From Andrena cerasifolii (Eukaryota > Arthropoda > Insecta > Hymenoptera > Andrenidae): 64,000 bases of DNA. Under the pieces are notes generated by a model, which did not search any database, had not been told where the DNA came from, and saw only the letters and a program-made list of their open reading frames with translations. The DNA lies in assembly GCF_050908995.1 (NCBI RefSeq), contig NC_135126.1, positions 682,001 through 746,000 of the forward strand, written 5' to 3'. Both the position numbers and the translations under genes were made by a program. Positions 21,685 to 31,799 of the stretch are shown in pieces (position 1 is the stretch's first letter; the number at the start of each line of letters is the position of its first letter).

Positions 21685-22369
21685 TTAAGCGTGAATCCTC
21701 TTCAACCTTGTCTTTCAAAATAGTGTTTTCGATAACTGTTAGTTTATGGCCGCGAGACATATTTTCGAGGTCTCTATCACCAGAACGAAATTTTTCGAAC
21801 CAACGCCTAGCGGTCCGATCGCTTGCAGTACCATTGTCGAAAACAGTACTTATATTCCGCGTTGCCTCAGTCGCACTGTGTTAGAGAAGGAAGAAGGTAC
21901 AGCAATGGGTGCTGCCATCTAGTGGCACTGCTGTGTGACTGCGTAAATGCGTGTGCGATGCGTGGTTTTTCGGCTAGTGCAAGGCTACTCTGTATGGTAT
22001 AGTTTATGTTCTTTACAAGACTGAAAGTAACGTGTGTGGTACCTTGACTCTTCGTTATTTCCCGTCTGTATTATTTCTACTATTTGTATTACCTTCTTCA
22101 AATATACATTTAACCTCAACACACTGTGACCAAGTTTCAACTCATGCAAGTAAATTATTCGAATTTCCTTCTTTTTCATGATTAGTTTTTAATTACGTAT
22201 ACTGCGCAATATAACAGAAATTATGCACGCCAAATCACGTGTGAGACATGTACTTTTCAAACGATACAAATACAACGCCATCTGCACGGAAAAGAGCTAA
22301 GCTACAAAGCCGAGAAGTTTAAATTGTAGAAAACGGCCATTTCATTTGCAACAACCTAATACTAATGAA

Positions 22370-25070
22370 GAATAATGGTTTTGAGATAACTCCTCTCGAT
22401 GTTATAGAGAAGGAAATTTGAAAAAAGTAACTTATTTAACTATTTATTTCCAAATTGCAAATTGCAGTATGGTTAAAAAGTCCACGAGTAATTTTGCAGT
22501 CATAAACATTTTTCAGTGCACTCGTTGTTTGGGTCAAATTTCGTATACCGTAACCAGCACTTTGAGAAAAACTGGTATAACCATGAAGCATGTTTGCAGG
22601 ATTAAAACTCGGTGTGAGACCATTCTGGTTGATTTTAAAATTGCCCACTGCACAACTGCAGCGACTGCTCAGTTATTTTTTTTAAATCATTTCACCATAT
22701 AAAGGCATGAATACTCTGTCGAACAACAATTTCGAGATCGTTTGATATACAGGGCGGGGATTGAAATTAATTCGAATTTACGCGTTTCGAAGTATTAATA
22801 CCCTTGATGGATTAAAAGCGATTGAAAAGCCCGCGCTCGATATTTCGCGCTATTGATTCACTGACTATAAACTGTTTGAAGGAACGCGCAATGGTATTTC
22901 TATTTGTATGCTGTTTTTTTTTCATTTTGTTTCCCTCGTAAACGTAAATCACCGAGATTGACGTTCATGATTACAAGTAATAGTCGAAGTCGGTGCAGCC
23001 GAAAATCTGCGAGTGGTATTCCGCGTCGCCGATAAACCTGTAAAATTATTCGTGAAAGGGTTTCGGTGTTTTTAGTGCGCGATAAAAACGTTTTTCTCGC
23101 TGCCTAGCTCGAAACTAATGAACCCGCAACGTACGATAAGAATGAAATCTCTTTATTTTCAAACGGCACCGTCGTCGCTTAGAAAATCGATACTTGCAGC
23201 AAGTATTTATATGCAGTTCCTTTTTCAACGTTCCGATACTTTTTCTTCCTCGATACTAAGCACGTAGGACTTGAACAGCTGTTTGTTGGCGTGGCCACTC
23301 TAAGGAACATTTTATTCTTTTGTTTTTACATAAGGAAATACCTCGGTGCGTCGTTATGTTCAATTGCTTCGTAATCGCGGATCCCTTGTTTTAGTTAATC
23401 TAGGATTACATCGTCGAACCTGCTCGGGCATTAAACACTGCAGTTGCTTTTTATGGTCAACGTGTGGAATTAAAATGGCATAGATATCATATTCGAGGGA
23501 ACAGGCGCTTGCAACCAAGAGATTTGAGTTTAATTATAAAACACATTGGAATTGGTAGATAGAACCTATAGCTTCACGGTTCCCGGTAACTTAAAGGCTC
23601 TCACAGACCAACGCGAGTATTCGCGGCGGCAGCGGATCCGCCGCGGTTCAGCAGTTGTTTTATACGTGGCTGCTTATGGGCAGCCTTATCTGATCCGCGG
23701 CGGATCCGCTGCCGCCGTGAATATTCGCGTTGGTCTGTGGGAGCCTTTAATCAATCTACAACAGGCCCGTCCAACTTTTGCTGTTGTCTTCGGAGAGCAA
23801 CCGCGGGTGGTTGCGAGCGAGGGCAAGAGCGAGGGTGTTCCCCACCATGGGGACGTTTCGCTCTTGAGGAGAGCTCTTCAAGAGCGAAGGGCAACTCGCG
23901 GTCGCTCGTGCGAGCAAATCCCTGGACAGGCCTGATCTACAAATTCGAAAGAAAGAAATCACGAATTACATAAATTCCTGTATCAAAGTTTATAAATAAA
24001 ACAGTCTTCTTTCCCGAAAACACTTTCAATCTTCAAGCAATTCCCACTCTCCCTCAGTAATAATTCCCAACAATTGTTAAGGAAGCATATAAGAATAACA
24101 AAAAGGAGGCCTCTAATGTTACTTCCCCTTTCAAGCACCCGGACTCGTACATCATCCTATGAGCGTGACTTTAATTACACGAGGGGAGAAAGGAGGAACA
24201 GTTGCGTAATGTCGAAATTAATCTTTATAGAAGCAGCCCTATTTTCCGTCATGCAGCTTTCCCTCGCGTGTGAAAAAGCGGGTGCCGTCGGAAGAGCTAA
24301 ATAACGCGATAAAGAGCGCAACAAAAGTGCGTGGAACAGAGGGACGGGAAAAGAGCGTGTATAACGCCGGGCCACGGTCGGGCTTGATTTTACACGAGTA
24401 CCCGTGGAGAACTCTCCCGGGGCGAGACAAAAGGGGAGAAAGTCGCATGCTTTCCCCCGCGTGTAATTGGCACTCTCGTGAAAGGTACAAGTCCGTTTTC
24501 ACAGGTGTCACACGCCCCGCAGAGTGTTTCATTTCTCCAACAAAGACTGATTTGCATGTTCCAAGCTGGCGTCTTATCGGAGGAAAAAGGATTCGAATAT
24601 CGAACGAGATTGCTTGTATTTTGCGACGTTACTTTGTGTCGCTTCTTCGGCAGGTTTCTTAGAAGCTTTGCTTCAGGGACGAAATCAAATTGGCGTGTCC
24701 TTTTTGTGGTGTACAGAAGATTCTAATAGCTGTGGGAGGGTTAGAAGAGAAGTGCTCGGTTGGTCGGGAAATGATAGTGTGTTTTGCATTCCGATGAAGT
24801 TGTGACGTTTTATGTTGGTTAAATTGTAAAGGTAACGATCTTCACCTGGCTTTAAAATTCTACTTTTCTTTGTCATTCGAATAGTACTGTGGGTAGCCAA
24901 ATTATTATACCCAAACAAAGAGGTTTAAGATTTTGTAAGTTTAAACAGTGGAATAAAATAAATGTCTCGTTTTTAATGTTAAGATATTATTTTTTAGTAC
25001 TAGTATATGTATTTAAGAATGCAAATTAAATACATTTAGGTATATAGGGTTAAGACTATATTGTGCGAGA
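22370..25070. other. No gene recognised apart from the MITE at 23595
   Basis: An AT-rich stretch (22400-22760), then mixed sequence and a GC-richer part (23750-24700) whose overlapping reading frames on both strands show no known domain. I see no paired repeat ends other than the MITE. Confidence 0.45.
23595..23746. mobile_element. GC-rich MITE (AGGCTC family), copy 2
   Basis: 152 bases from AGGCTCTCACAGACCAACGC to its complement GCGTTGGTCTGTGGGAGCCT, flanked by TTAA on both sides (23591-23594 and 23747-23750). The arms carry GCGGATCCGCCGCGG palindromes. It has the same organisation as 21535-21684. Confidence 0.78.
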
Positions 25071-25077
25071 AATATAA

Positions 25078-25240
25078 TTACTCAATATTTTGTGACTCCG
25101 CCTTTAGCTTTTATGAAGGCTTGAATTCGGCGTGGCATGCTTCCAATGCATTCTGCGGTTACTTACTGCAGTTTTGGAATATTCTGCCATACTCTGATGA
25201 TATTCTCTATTAGTTCTGTCTTATTTGTAATAATTTTATC
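25078..25240 (-). pseudogene. C-terminal fragment of a Tc1-like transposase
   Basis: Reading leftward, the fragment gives ENIIRVWQNIPKLQ, a stop, then ECIGSMPRRIQAFIKAKGG and VTKY. The pattern SMPRR-x2-A-x-IKAKGG-x-TKY is the known C-terminus of Tc1/Tc3-type transposases. Only about 50 residues remain, with an internal stop and no catalytic residues. No ends of its element were found. Confidence 0.77.
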
Positions 25241-25797
25241 CCCACCCTTTTAAAAACAAATGAGATTTATATGTTGAAAAATTACTCACAATGTTGCCAG
25301 ATGTTGTAGCTAATCAATTTTACTTTAATTACAGCCGCGACTTTCACAGATTCTGATGAAAATGTTTTGAGTATAATAAGTTGGCTACCCTTTGTAATAA
25401 AGCTTTCAGTGTTTGGAGTATACCTAGTATAGGGTACCTCGGGGTAATGTGCCACAGGTAACTTTGAAACGCGATATCTCACAAGTATAAGTAGATACAG
25501 GGAAATAGATAAAACCATATGAAAGTGTAACTAATTCTGTATATTGACTAATAAATAAAGATATGTAACTTTTATAGTTGAATGAGAAACGTACAAATAC
25601 AAAAGCCCTCGAAAGTGGCATATTACCCAAGTGGTGAGTAAATATGCCACAAGGTCTGAGGTAATATGCCACAAGCTATGAAATTTTTGAGAATCAACAA
25701 TATTTTAAACTATTCAAGCTATTAGTAACTAATAACAAATATTTCAACTCAATGAAACGTAAAATATATTTGAAAAAGAAGCTATTTCTAACAAAAT

Positions 25798-26812
25798 AAA
25801 CAGTCCCCAATCTCTACGCAGTCTTCATGGACCCACTTTTTGCAAGTAGTTTTTACCTTGTCACATTTAGATTATTTTTTAACGTAATAATATAGTTCAC
25901 ATATTGCACAGTAGTTGCACAGTTTCTGCATCAGTCGAATTGTCATAAAAAATATCCACATTCTCAAAATTTGTTCTCTATTGTAGTACGAGCCTCCTTC
26001 ACCATTCGAATGGTTTCCTTTAAGGGGTTACCTAACGTCAGGAGGTACAAAAAGAATCGATTCTTTGGGAATTTATTTCAGAAATTACATGCATATTTTT
26101 ATGCAATGGTTTTTGTATTCAGATGAGGGGCACTTTAACAGGTTATTATATTATGTTTTGGTATAAAAATATTTAGTTATTACAAAATTACAACTGATTT
26201 CCCGGAAGCTGTTTTTAGACCGGTGACGGCGATTTCTTCAAAACCGCTTCACCAATCTTTCTGAAAGTTTGTAGGTTTCTTCTAGACATTGAAATCTAGT
26301 CTTTAATGGAAGCATTTGCTTTTCCAATGCATAGTTTTTATTTTATGGATGAAGAATAAGTGTTTTTTTCTACGAAAGTCGATCACTTCACTTTAAACAT
26401 CTGCCATTTTGTCCCAGATTAATATTTTATAAAACGGAACGATTAAAGACTAGATAAACTATTGTACTAACTAAATCTTCTTCGGTTTTTTATTTCAGAT
26501 AACCCAGTTCCGAATAATGTTGGTCACCGCAAAACGTGTTTCTAAAAGCAGCTTCCGGGAAATCAGTTGTAATTGCGCAATAACTAAATATTTTTATACC
26601 AACACATAATATAATAACCTGTTAAAGTGTCCCTCATCTGAATACAAAAACCATTACATAAAAATATGCATGTACTTTCTGAAATAAATTCCCAAAGAAT
26701 TTAATCTTTTTCTACTCCTTGACGATAGGTAACCCCTTAAACTTTCGTCTGACCAAGCAGGTTTGAAGTTCGTACATACTTCTTAGGCATGGTTCTAATA
26801 CGAAAAAACAAC
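25798..26812 (-). pseudogene. Pogo-like transposase remnant, split by a MITE
   Basis: Reading leftward, the N-terminal piece (about 26741-26812) corresponds to MRKEYVRTSN... of copy 2 and stops where the MITE begins. The rest (26019-25798) has the C-terminal cysteine-rich part (CNYCAIC, then KKWVHEDCVEIGDC) with a stop and small changes relative to copy 2. The central catalytic domain is absent. It makes no active enzyme. Confidence 0.65.
26024..26736. mobile_element. TTAA-flanked palindromic MITE (GGGGTTACC ends)
   Basis: 713 bases from GGGGTTACCTAACGTCAGGAG-type ends, with inverted arms of about 190 bases (26024-26215 and 26545-26736) and flanking TTAA on both sides (26020-26023, 26737-26740). 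The sister pogo-like copy at about 45400 has the uninterrupted site AGTTTAAGGGAAGCC, so the insertion and its TTAA target are shown directly. TTAA targeting is characteristic of piggyBac. The interior is non-coding. Confidence 0.82.
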
Positions 26813-27214
26813 TCGATGGCATTAAATAGAAAGAATTATAAAAATATTACTCCACACGGTCATAAAAGGAAGGATTGAAAATCTCTGCACAAAGTACATA
26901 GTGTTAACGGATGTGCGAGAGGTTGTAAAATTCGTTTGTCATAATCTATTGATTTTTTGTATAACTGTTCACACAAATGTATAAAATGTATTCTAGTTAC
27001 AGTGTGAAATTAGATCAAGACGATACTTTTATAACTTACCAGAATTTACTGAATATAAAAGAAGGTAAAATCCAAAATCTATTGTCGTCTTAGCAGTTAC
27101 ACTAAATTGAACGGAATTAGTGCAAATGGTAACGGCATCTGTGCATTATTTAAAAAATTATTCAGAAGTGGCATATTACCTGCGGTGGCATATTACCCCG
27201 AGTTACCCTATTTA

Positions 27215-28895
27215 ATATTTCGGCTGAATTGAAAATTTGACCGAAGCTTTTCGAAATAGAAACCACCACCCAAATGCAACTGTATCATCTGAGGGATGAA
27301 GAAAGGATTTCTGAGATATCAACAGAGTATTTTCTCATCCCCAGCGGAGGCGAACGTAAAAAGTATGCTTATTTAAAAGGCATCTGTTTGACAAGAAGGT
27401 AACGAAGGAACTGCCGTTCGGTGTGTCGCCGAGACATCTCCCCGAGATCGAAGACATTCGCAAATAATAATATTCCACTCTTTAATATTCCTCCACCCTT
27501 GACGTTCCTGCACTTCCAACCTCTACCACTTTTCCTCCCTTTCTTCTCCGAGGGGGGTCCCTTCATGCAAGAGCATCCTCTGTACCGAATCTGACGTTTT
27601 AATCTCAAGTATCCAGATGGGATCCGCGATTTCGTATATAAGAAACGGAACGACGAGTGAGAAAGAGCGGAACGAATAAGGATGAAAAGGAACGGGGAAG
27701 AGAGGGCGGAGAGGACACTTCTCAGACAGAATAAAAAGAGGTACACCGGAGGGAGAGTCTTTCAGAAGGGGTGGGGGTTAAAAAAAGAAACAAAAGGACG
27801 AAATCGATGGTGGAGACAATTTGTGCTTGCACCGCTGCTTTTGTGCTCTGCCCCCGCTCGTTCGCGACAAAAGGTTAGCTTTGCGACTTCGAAGCACTTC
27901 GTTCGAAAGGTAAATTATAGAAGGGCTAATTTAGTTCAGGGTCGAGGATTCATAGCTGCCTCTTTTTTTTAACGATTTTATCGTGGCAGCGAGAGTCGTT
28001 GCGAGTTGGTAATTCGCAGATGATTTAAAGAGAGCCGAAGCTTCTTATCGAGAAGTTTATTTACGCTTTCGGATCCGTTCTTCGTTCAAAGAAAATGGTA
28101 AAAGCGAGGGAGCCAGACACGATGGCCGATGCTCGAGCAGGTTCGGTTTTGCTGGAAAACTCGAGATCGTTGGCGCGGTCTCTGCGGCGACATTACGGCG
28201 TTATACAATATGTTACACTGAAAGCGATAGTCGTTGCACTTTGTGATTTGCCCATCCCTCCGGCCCTCCACGCCTCGTGCATTCTCGTTGCTCGGTAGAA
28301 AGTCACTTTCCTATCGCACGACCCCTCTCTTTCGCCTTCTTGGACACTGCGCTACACTGACTTGGCACGCGTTATTTATTATTCTTATTACTATTTATTC
28401 ACCCCTCCCGTTCCTTTAATATGTCACTAACTACTCAGTCAATCTTCGCGTGTACCCGTGTGTATGTGTTCGTATGTGTGTGTGTGTGTGTGTATGGTAT
28501 GGCGAGTGTGATTTCGCGTCTGTGCGTGTCGTAACTCCTTGCATCCATGAACCTCTAACTTCATTTTATTCCTCTGTTCGCTTTAAATCGAGTCCGTTAA
28601 TTACAGATGATCGACCTGGAAGGCGCCATCCGGTTCTGCTTATCGCACGTTCGACACCGCGATAAGGGCGAGCATTAACAGCAATCCTGTCGTCGTGATG
28701 GCTGCCGCTGAGTCTGGGAACAGATTATAATAGAATGGATTAGAAATCTTGCTGTAAAATTCTCGTGTGTTGGAATCTATTTAAGTAGGTATGAATTCGA
28801 AGAAATTATAAATTCGTTGGGCTTGAGTAAGGATTTTACCCTGCTGGCACCTCTCCAATTGTAAGTCAAAGTGCTCAGTGAGGCAGTTTATGTTA
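27215..28895. other. No gene recognised; short (TG)n repeat
   Basis: Mixed sequence, purine-rich on the plus strand around 27640-27800. A (TG)n run lies at 28475-28492. Frames on both strands (for example 27369-27746 minus and 27682-27972 plus) overlap each other and show no domain. Confidence 0.5.
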
Positions 28896-28903
28896 TAAAA
28901 GTG

Positions 28904-31787
28904 CAGTGGCAGTTTTAAGGAAAAAGGCCCAGGTGGCAAAAGTTTTGAGGGGCCTATTCTTTCGGGAAAATAAAGAGGTAGTTTGTTAAAAACGGGCTAA
29001 GTGTATTAGTACAGAAAAAAATATAGTGTGTGCGTAAAATGATAATTTTTTTTTAAGATAGGACCCTTGGGAGGGCGTTTTGAGCAGGGGCCCACTCGGC
29101 CACGTGGGCACTGCTCATTGGCCCCTCATTAAGGGGAGATTCTCGTCTAACAGCTCCAAAAGTAACTGATATGTATTTAAGAATTTTTTTGGATAAAACT
29201 GTTGGCAATATTGGATTAAACTCTTTTGGGATATAAGGAGGCATCTGTAAACTTGCAGAAAATATATTTTTTTATGTCGATGTTTCTTATTGTTTATTAA
29301 TTATTGTGGAACCTTTTCCACCTCTTCGACGATGTAACTCCTGTTGGTGGGATGTCAAGCACTTATTGCAAAAAAAAATAGAAGTTTCTTAAAGTAAGAT
29401 AGTTTACGCTGGGATCGGTTCACTTTAAAGAAAAAGAGTGAAACATTGAAAGAGTTACAGCGTTTGAAAGAAAAAGTAGAGTTTTTCCTAATTTTTCATA
29501 TTATTCTTTATATCGACGAAAAAAGTATTATAAATTAAAACTAAAATTAAAATTTTACGTCCAGTACCAGCATAAATTACACTAGTTCGCAGTCATTTCT
29601 CGACGTAGACTCCTGTATGAAATTCTTATGTAAGGTGGTCCCCTAAACTCAAAAATCGACATGAGACAAAATCCTATCGATACGTTTTCGAGATATCGCC
29701 CGATGAATATTTTGGTAATTTTTTAAGAAGACGACCCGACGTTTTTGGCCATATCTCGCGTTAGTATTGACCGATTTGATCGCGACGACTCTTAAATTAA
29801 AGATAATTAAATTGCATACAACTCTTTCTGACAGTGTTTTCCAATCCGACCAATAGTTTAGGCGAAATCGAGCGAAACGTAAGAAAAATGTAATGTTTTG
29901 GGGCCGAAATTGAAATCGAAAATTCACATAGAAATTATCATGTGACGTCCAGTTTTTTATTTTTTTATGTAGAGTGCGCACCTCTACGAAGTAAACAAGC
30001 CCAATCTGAGCAAAATCCGTGCACAAATAAGGAAGTTATGGGCCATACAGCAGGAGTGCCTATTTTCAACTTTTTCCCTATTTTTGCATTTCTTCCTGTT
30101 TCATTGCTAATTACGTATTTGTCTTCGATGAAAACAAATTTAAATGTATTTTATTTACTTTTATTTTATTTTTAAAAAGTACTTCTGGCTCTTTCTGTTT
30201 CATTTCTCTTACAAGGAACCAGTCGTAGTCACCCATCATTGACTCATCCCAGAATCCTTCGTAGTGCCTCTCAATACTTTTCATCTGCTGATGAAATCTC
30301 TCGCCATGTTCATCGCTTACAACACCAAGATTTGGTGGGAAGAAATCCAAATGCGAGTCGAGGAAATGGATCTTCAAAGATATCTTAATGCCAACATTGA
30401 GAGAATGATGAAGTAAAAAGCATGTTACAGCAGAAGATCCATACAAATGATATTATTACAAACAGCACTACATACCAATTTTCTTATAGTTCTTGAGCAA
30501 ATCATTGATGATTTTCACAAAGTCTGGACTTTTATTGCTGCCGAGAAAGCCAGCGACGACCAATCGAAACGAATGAAACGCGGCAGCTTCATTTCGCCAT
30601 AAATGCAATTCAAATTGCTCACTTTCCAGCAACTTTTTGACCTGTGGCCCATCGAAAACGACTTCCTTGATCTTGCCGTCGGAAAGTTTCAGGAAAATGG
30701 TCTTAAAATATATGAATGCATCACTTGTTTGTAATAATTTCATTTGTATCGATCATCTGCTGTAACATGATTTTTATTTCTTTATTCTCTCAATATATGC
30801 GTTAAGATGTCTTTGAAGATCCATTTCCTCCACTCGCATTTGAATTTCTTCCCACCAATTCTGGGACGAGACAATGATGGGTGACTGCGTCTGGTTCTTT
30901 GTAAGAGAAACTGATCTCAATGCGGACAAAAGAAACAGGAAGAACCAAAATTTAAAAAAAAAAATAATAAAATACATTTAAATTTGTTTTCATCGAAGAC
31001 AAATAGGGAAAAAGTTGAAAATAGGCACTCCTGCTACATAGCCCATAACTTCCTTATTTGTGTACGAATTTTGCTCAGATTGGGCTTGTTTTCTTCGTAA
31101 AGGTGCGCACTTTATGCAAAAAAAAATAAGAAACTGGACGTCACATGATAATTTCTATGTGAATTTTTTATTTCAATTTCGACCCCAAAACATTACATTT
31201 TTCTTAAGTTTCGCTCGATATCGCCTAAACTATTGGTCGGATTGGAAAACACTGTCAGAAAGAGTTGTAAGCAATTTAATTATCTTTAATTTAAGAGTCG
31301 TCGCGATCAAATCGGTCAACTCTATCGCGAGATATGGACAAAAACGTCGGGTCGTCTTCTTAAAAAATTACCAAAATATTCATCGGGCGATATCTCGAAA
31401 ACGTATCCATATGATTTTGTCTCGTGTCGATTTTTGAGTTTAGGGGACCACCTTACATAAGAATTTCGTAGTGGAGTCTCGATCAAAAATAATTTTTTGG
31501 TATTTTGTAAACTAGCGTTATTTAACTTTAAGAAAATTTTCTTCTTTTTGCAATCAAATGACTGTGACAGGTGCTACACCTGACGCCAATATCGTCGAAG
31601 AGGTTAACACAATTCCACAATAATTAATAAATAATAAAAAGGATCGCCATAAAAAAAAATTCTACAAGTTTAAATCCCTCCTTATATCCCAAAAGAGTTT
31701 AATGCAATAACAACAATAGTTTTGTCCAAAAAAATTTATAAATTTCGGGGGCTGTTACACGAGAAACTTCCCTTAAATCCGCCACTG
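28904..31787. mobile_element. hAT-type foldback element with captured coding core
   Basis: The ends CAGTGGCAGTTTTAAGG (28904) and CCTTAAATCCGCCACTG (ending 31787) are inverted, typical of hAT, and flanked by identical 8-bp duplications TAAAAGTG (28896-28903 and 31788-31795). Most of the element is a giant inverted repeat: the left arm (about 29600-30455) and right arm (about 30756-31480) match at high identity around a unique core of about 300 bases. The right arm lacks about 100 bases present on the left. The left end holds about 210 extra bases (28921-29130). The core and the inner left arm encode a broken protein (30111-30743). No hAT transposase is visible. Confidence 0.82.
30111..30743 (-). 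pseudogene. Remnant of an arthropod-expanded family of unknown function (GERFHQ motif)
   Basis: Reading leftward, the first part (30743-30468) has KLSDGKIKEVVFDGPQVKKL and VVAGFLGSNKSPDFVKII. The second part (30446-30111) has SLKIHFLDSHLDFFPPNLG and VVSDEHGERFHQQM, then SMMGDYDWFLVRE. From memory, this block order (KIKEGIFVGPQI, FLGN-KS, KIHFLHSHLDFFPENLG-VSDEHGERFHQ, ML-DYCW) defines a family with many copies in ant, aphid and other arthropod genomes, without known function. The two parts are separated by a stop and about 20 unrelated residues. The second part is duplicated, inverted and further damaged in the right arm (30774-30955). Confidence 0.68.
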
Positions 31788-31799
31788 TAAAAGTGCTGT

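Larger units (their letters stand above)
19835..21884 (-). pseudogene. Mariner transposase, broken (DD34D)
   Basis: Cut-and-paste transposase reading leftward from about 21880. The N-terminal part has TARRWFEKFRSGDRDLENMS and, after an inserted MITE, TVSRHLQAMGKVKKLDKWVP (second helix-turn-helix). A short deletion follows. The catalytic domain (21379-20768) has VTCDEKWILYDNRR-type sequence with the first Asp, LLHDNVRPHTAKQ with the second, and YSPELSPADYHFF with the third; 34 residues separate the last two. One in-frame TGA (21155-21157) splits this domain. The C-terminus (RWEKCIEVDGDSFDRS, about 19850-19910) is displaced by the 0.9-kb insertion and lies in another frame. Stops, a deletion and insertions make it inactive. 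Confidence 0.92.
19786..22361 (-). mobile_element. Mariner element (mellifera-type), with two nested insertions
   Basis: Inverted ends: TTAGTTGTTGCAAATGAAGT (from 19786) and, inverted, TTAGGTTGTTGCAAATGAAA (ending at about 22359), followed on both sides by GGCCGTTT. This is the end type of mellifera-like mariners. The transposase runs on the minus strand. Removing the insertions at 19932-20836 and 21535-21684 leaves about 1.5 kb, only slightly longer than the usual 1.3 kb. Confidence 0.87.
25432..27208 (-). mobile_element. Pogo-like deletion derivative, copy 1 (GGTAATATGCCAC family)
   Basis: The ends GGGTACCTCGGGGTAATGTG (25432) and CACCGCAGG-side GGCATATTACCCCGAGTTACC (ending 27208) are inverted and flanked by TA (25430-25431, 27209-27210). 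Extra GTGGCATATTACC words near 25614-25675 and 27170 act as subterminal repeats. Inside, on the minus strand, are the start and end of a pogo-like transposase joined by a deletion; the same joined product exists in the sister copy at 44491-46012. The element was later entered by a TTAA MITE (26024-26736). Confidence 0.75.

Noticed and set aside
21489..21884. A 131-residue plus-strand gene
   Set aside because: It runs antisense through the mariner N-terminus and the inserted MITE; the minus strand carries the real transposase words.
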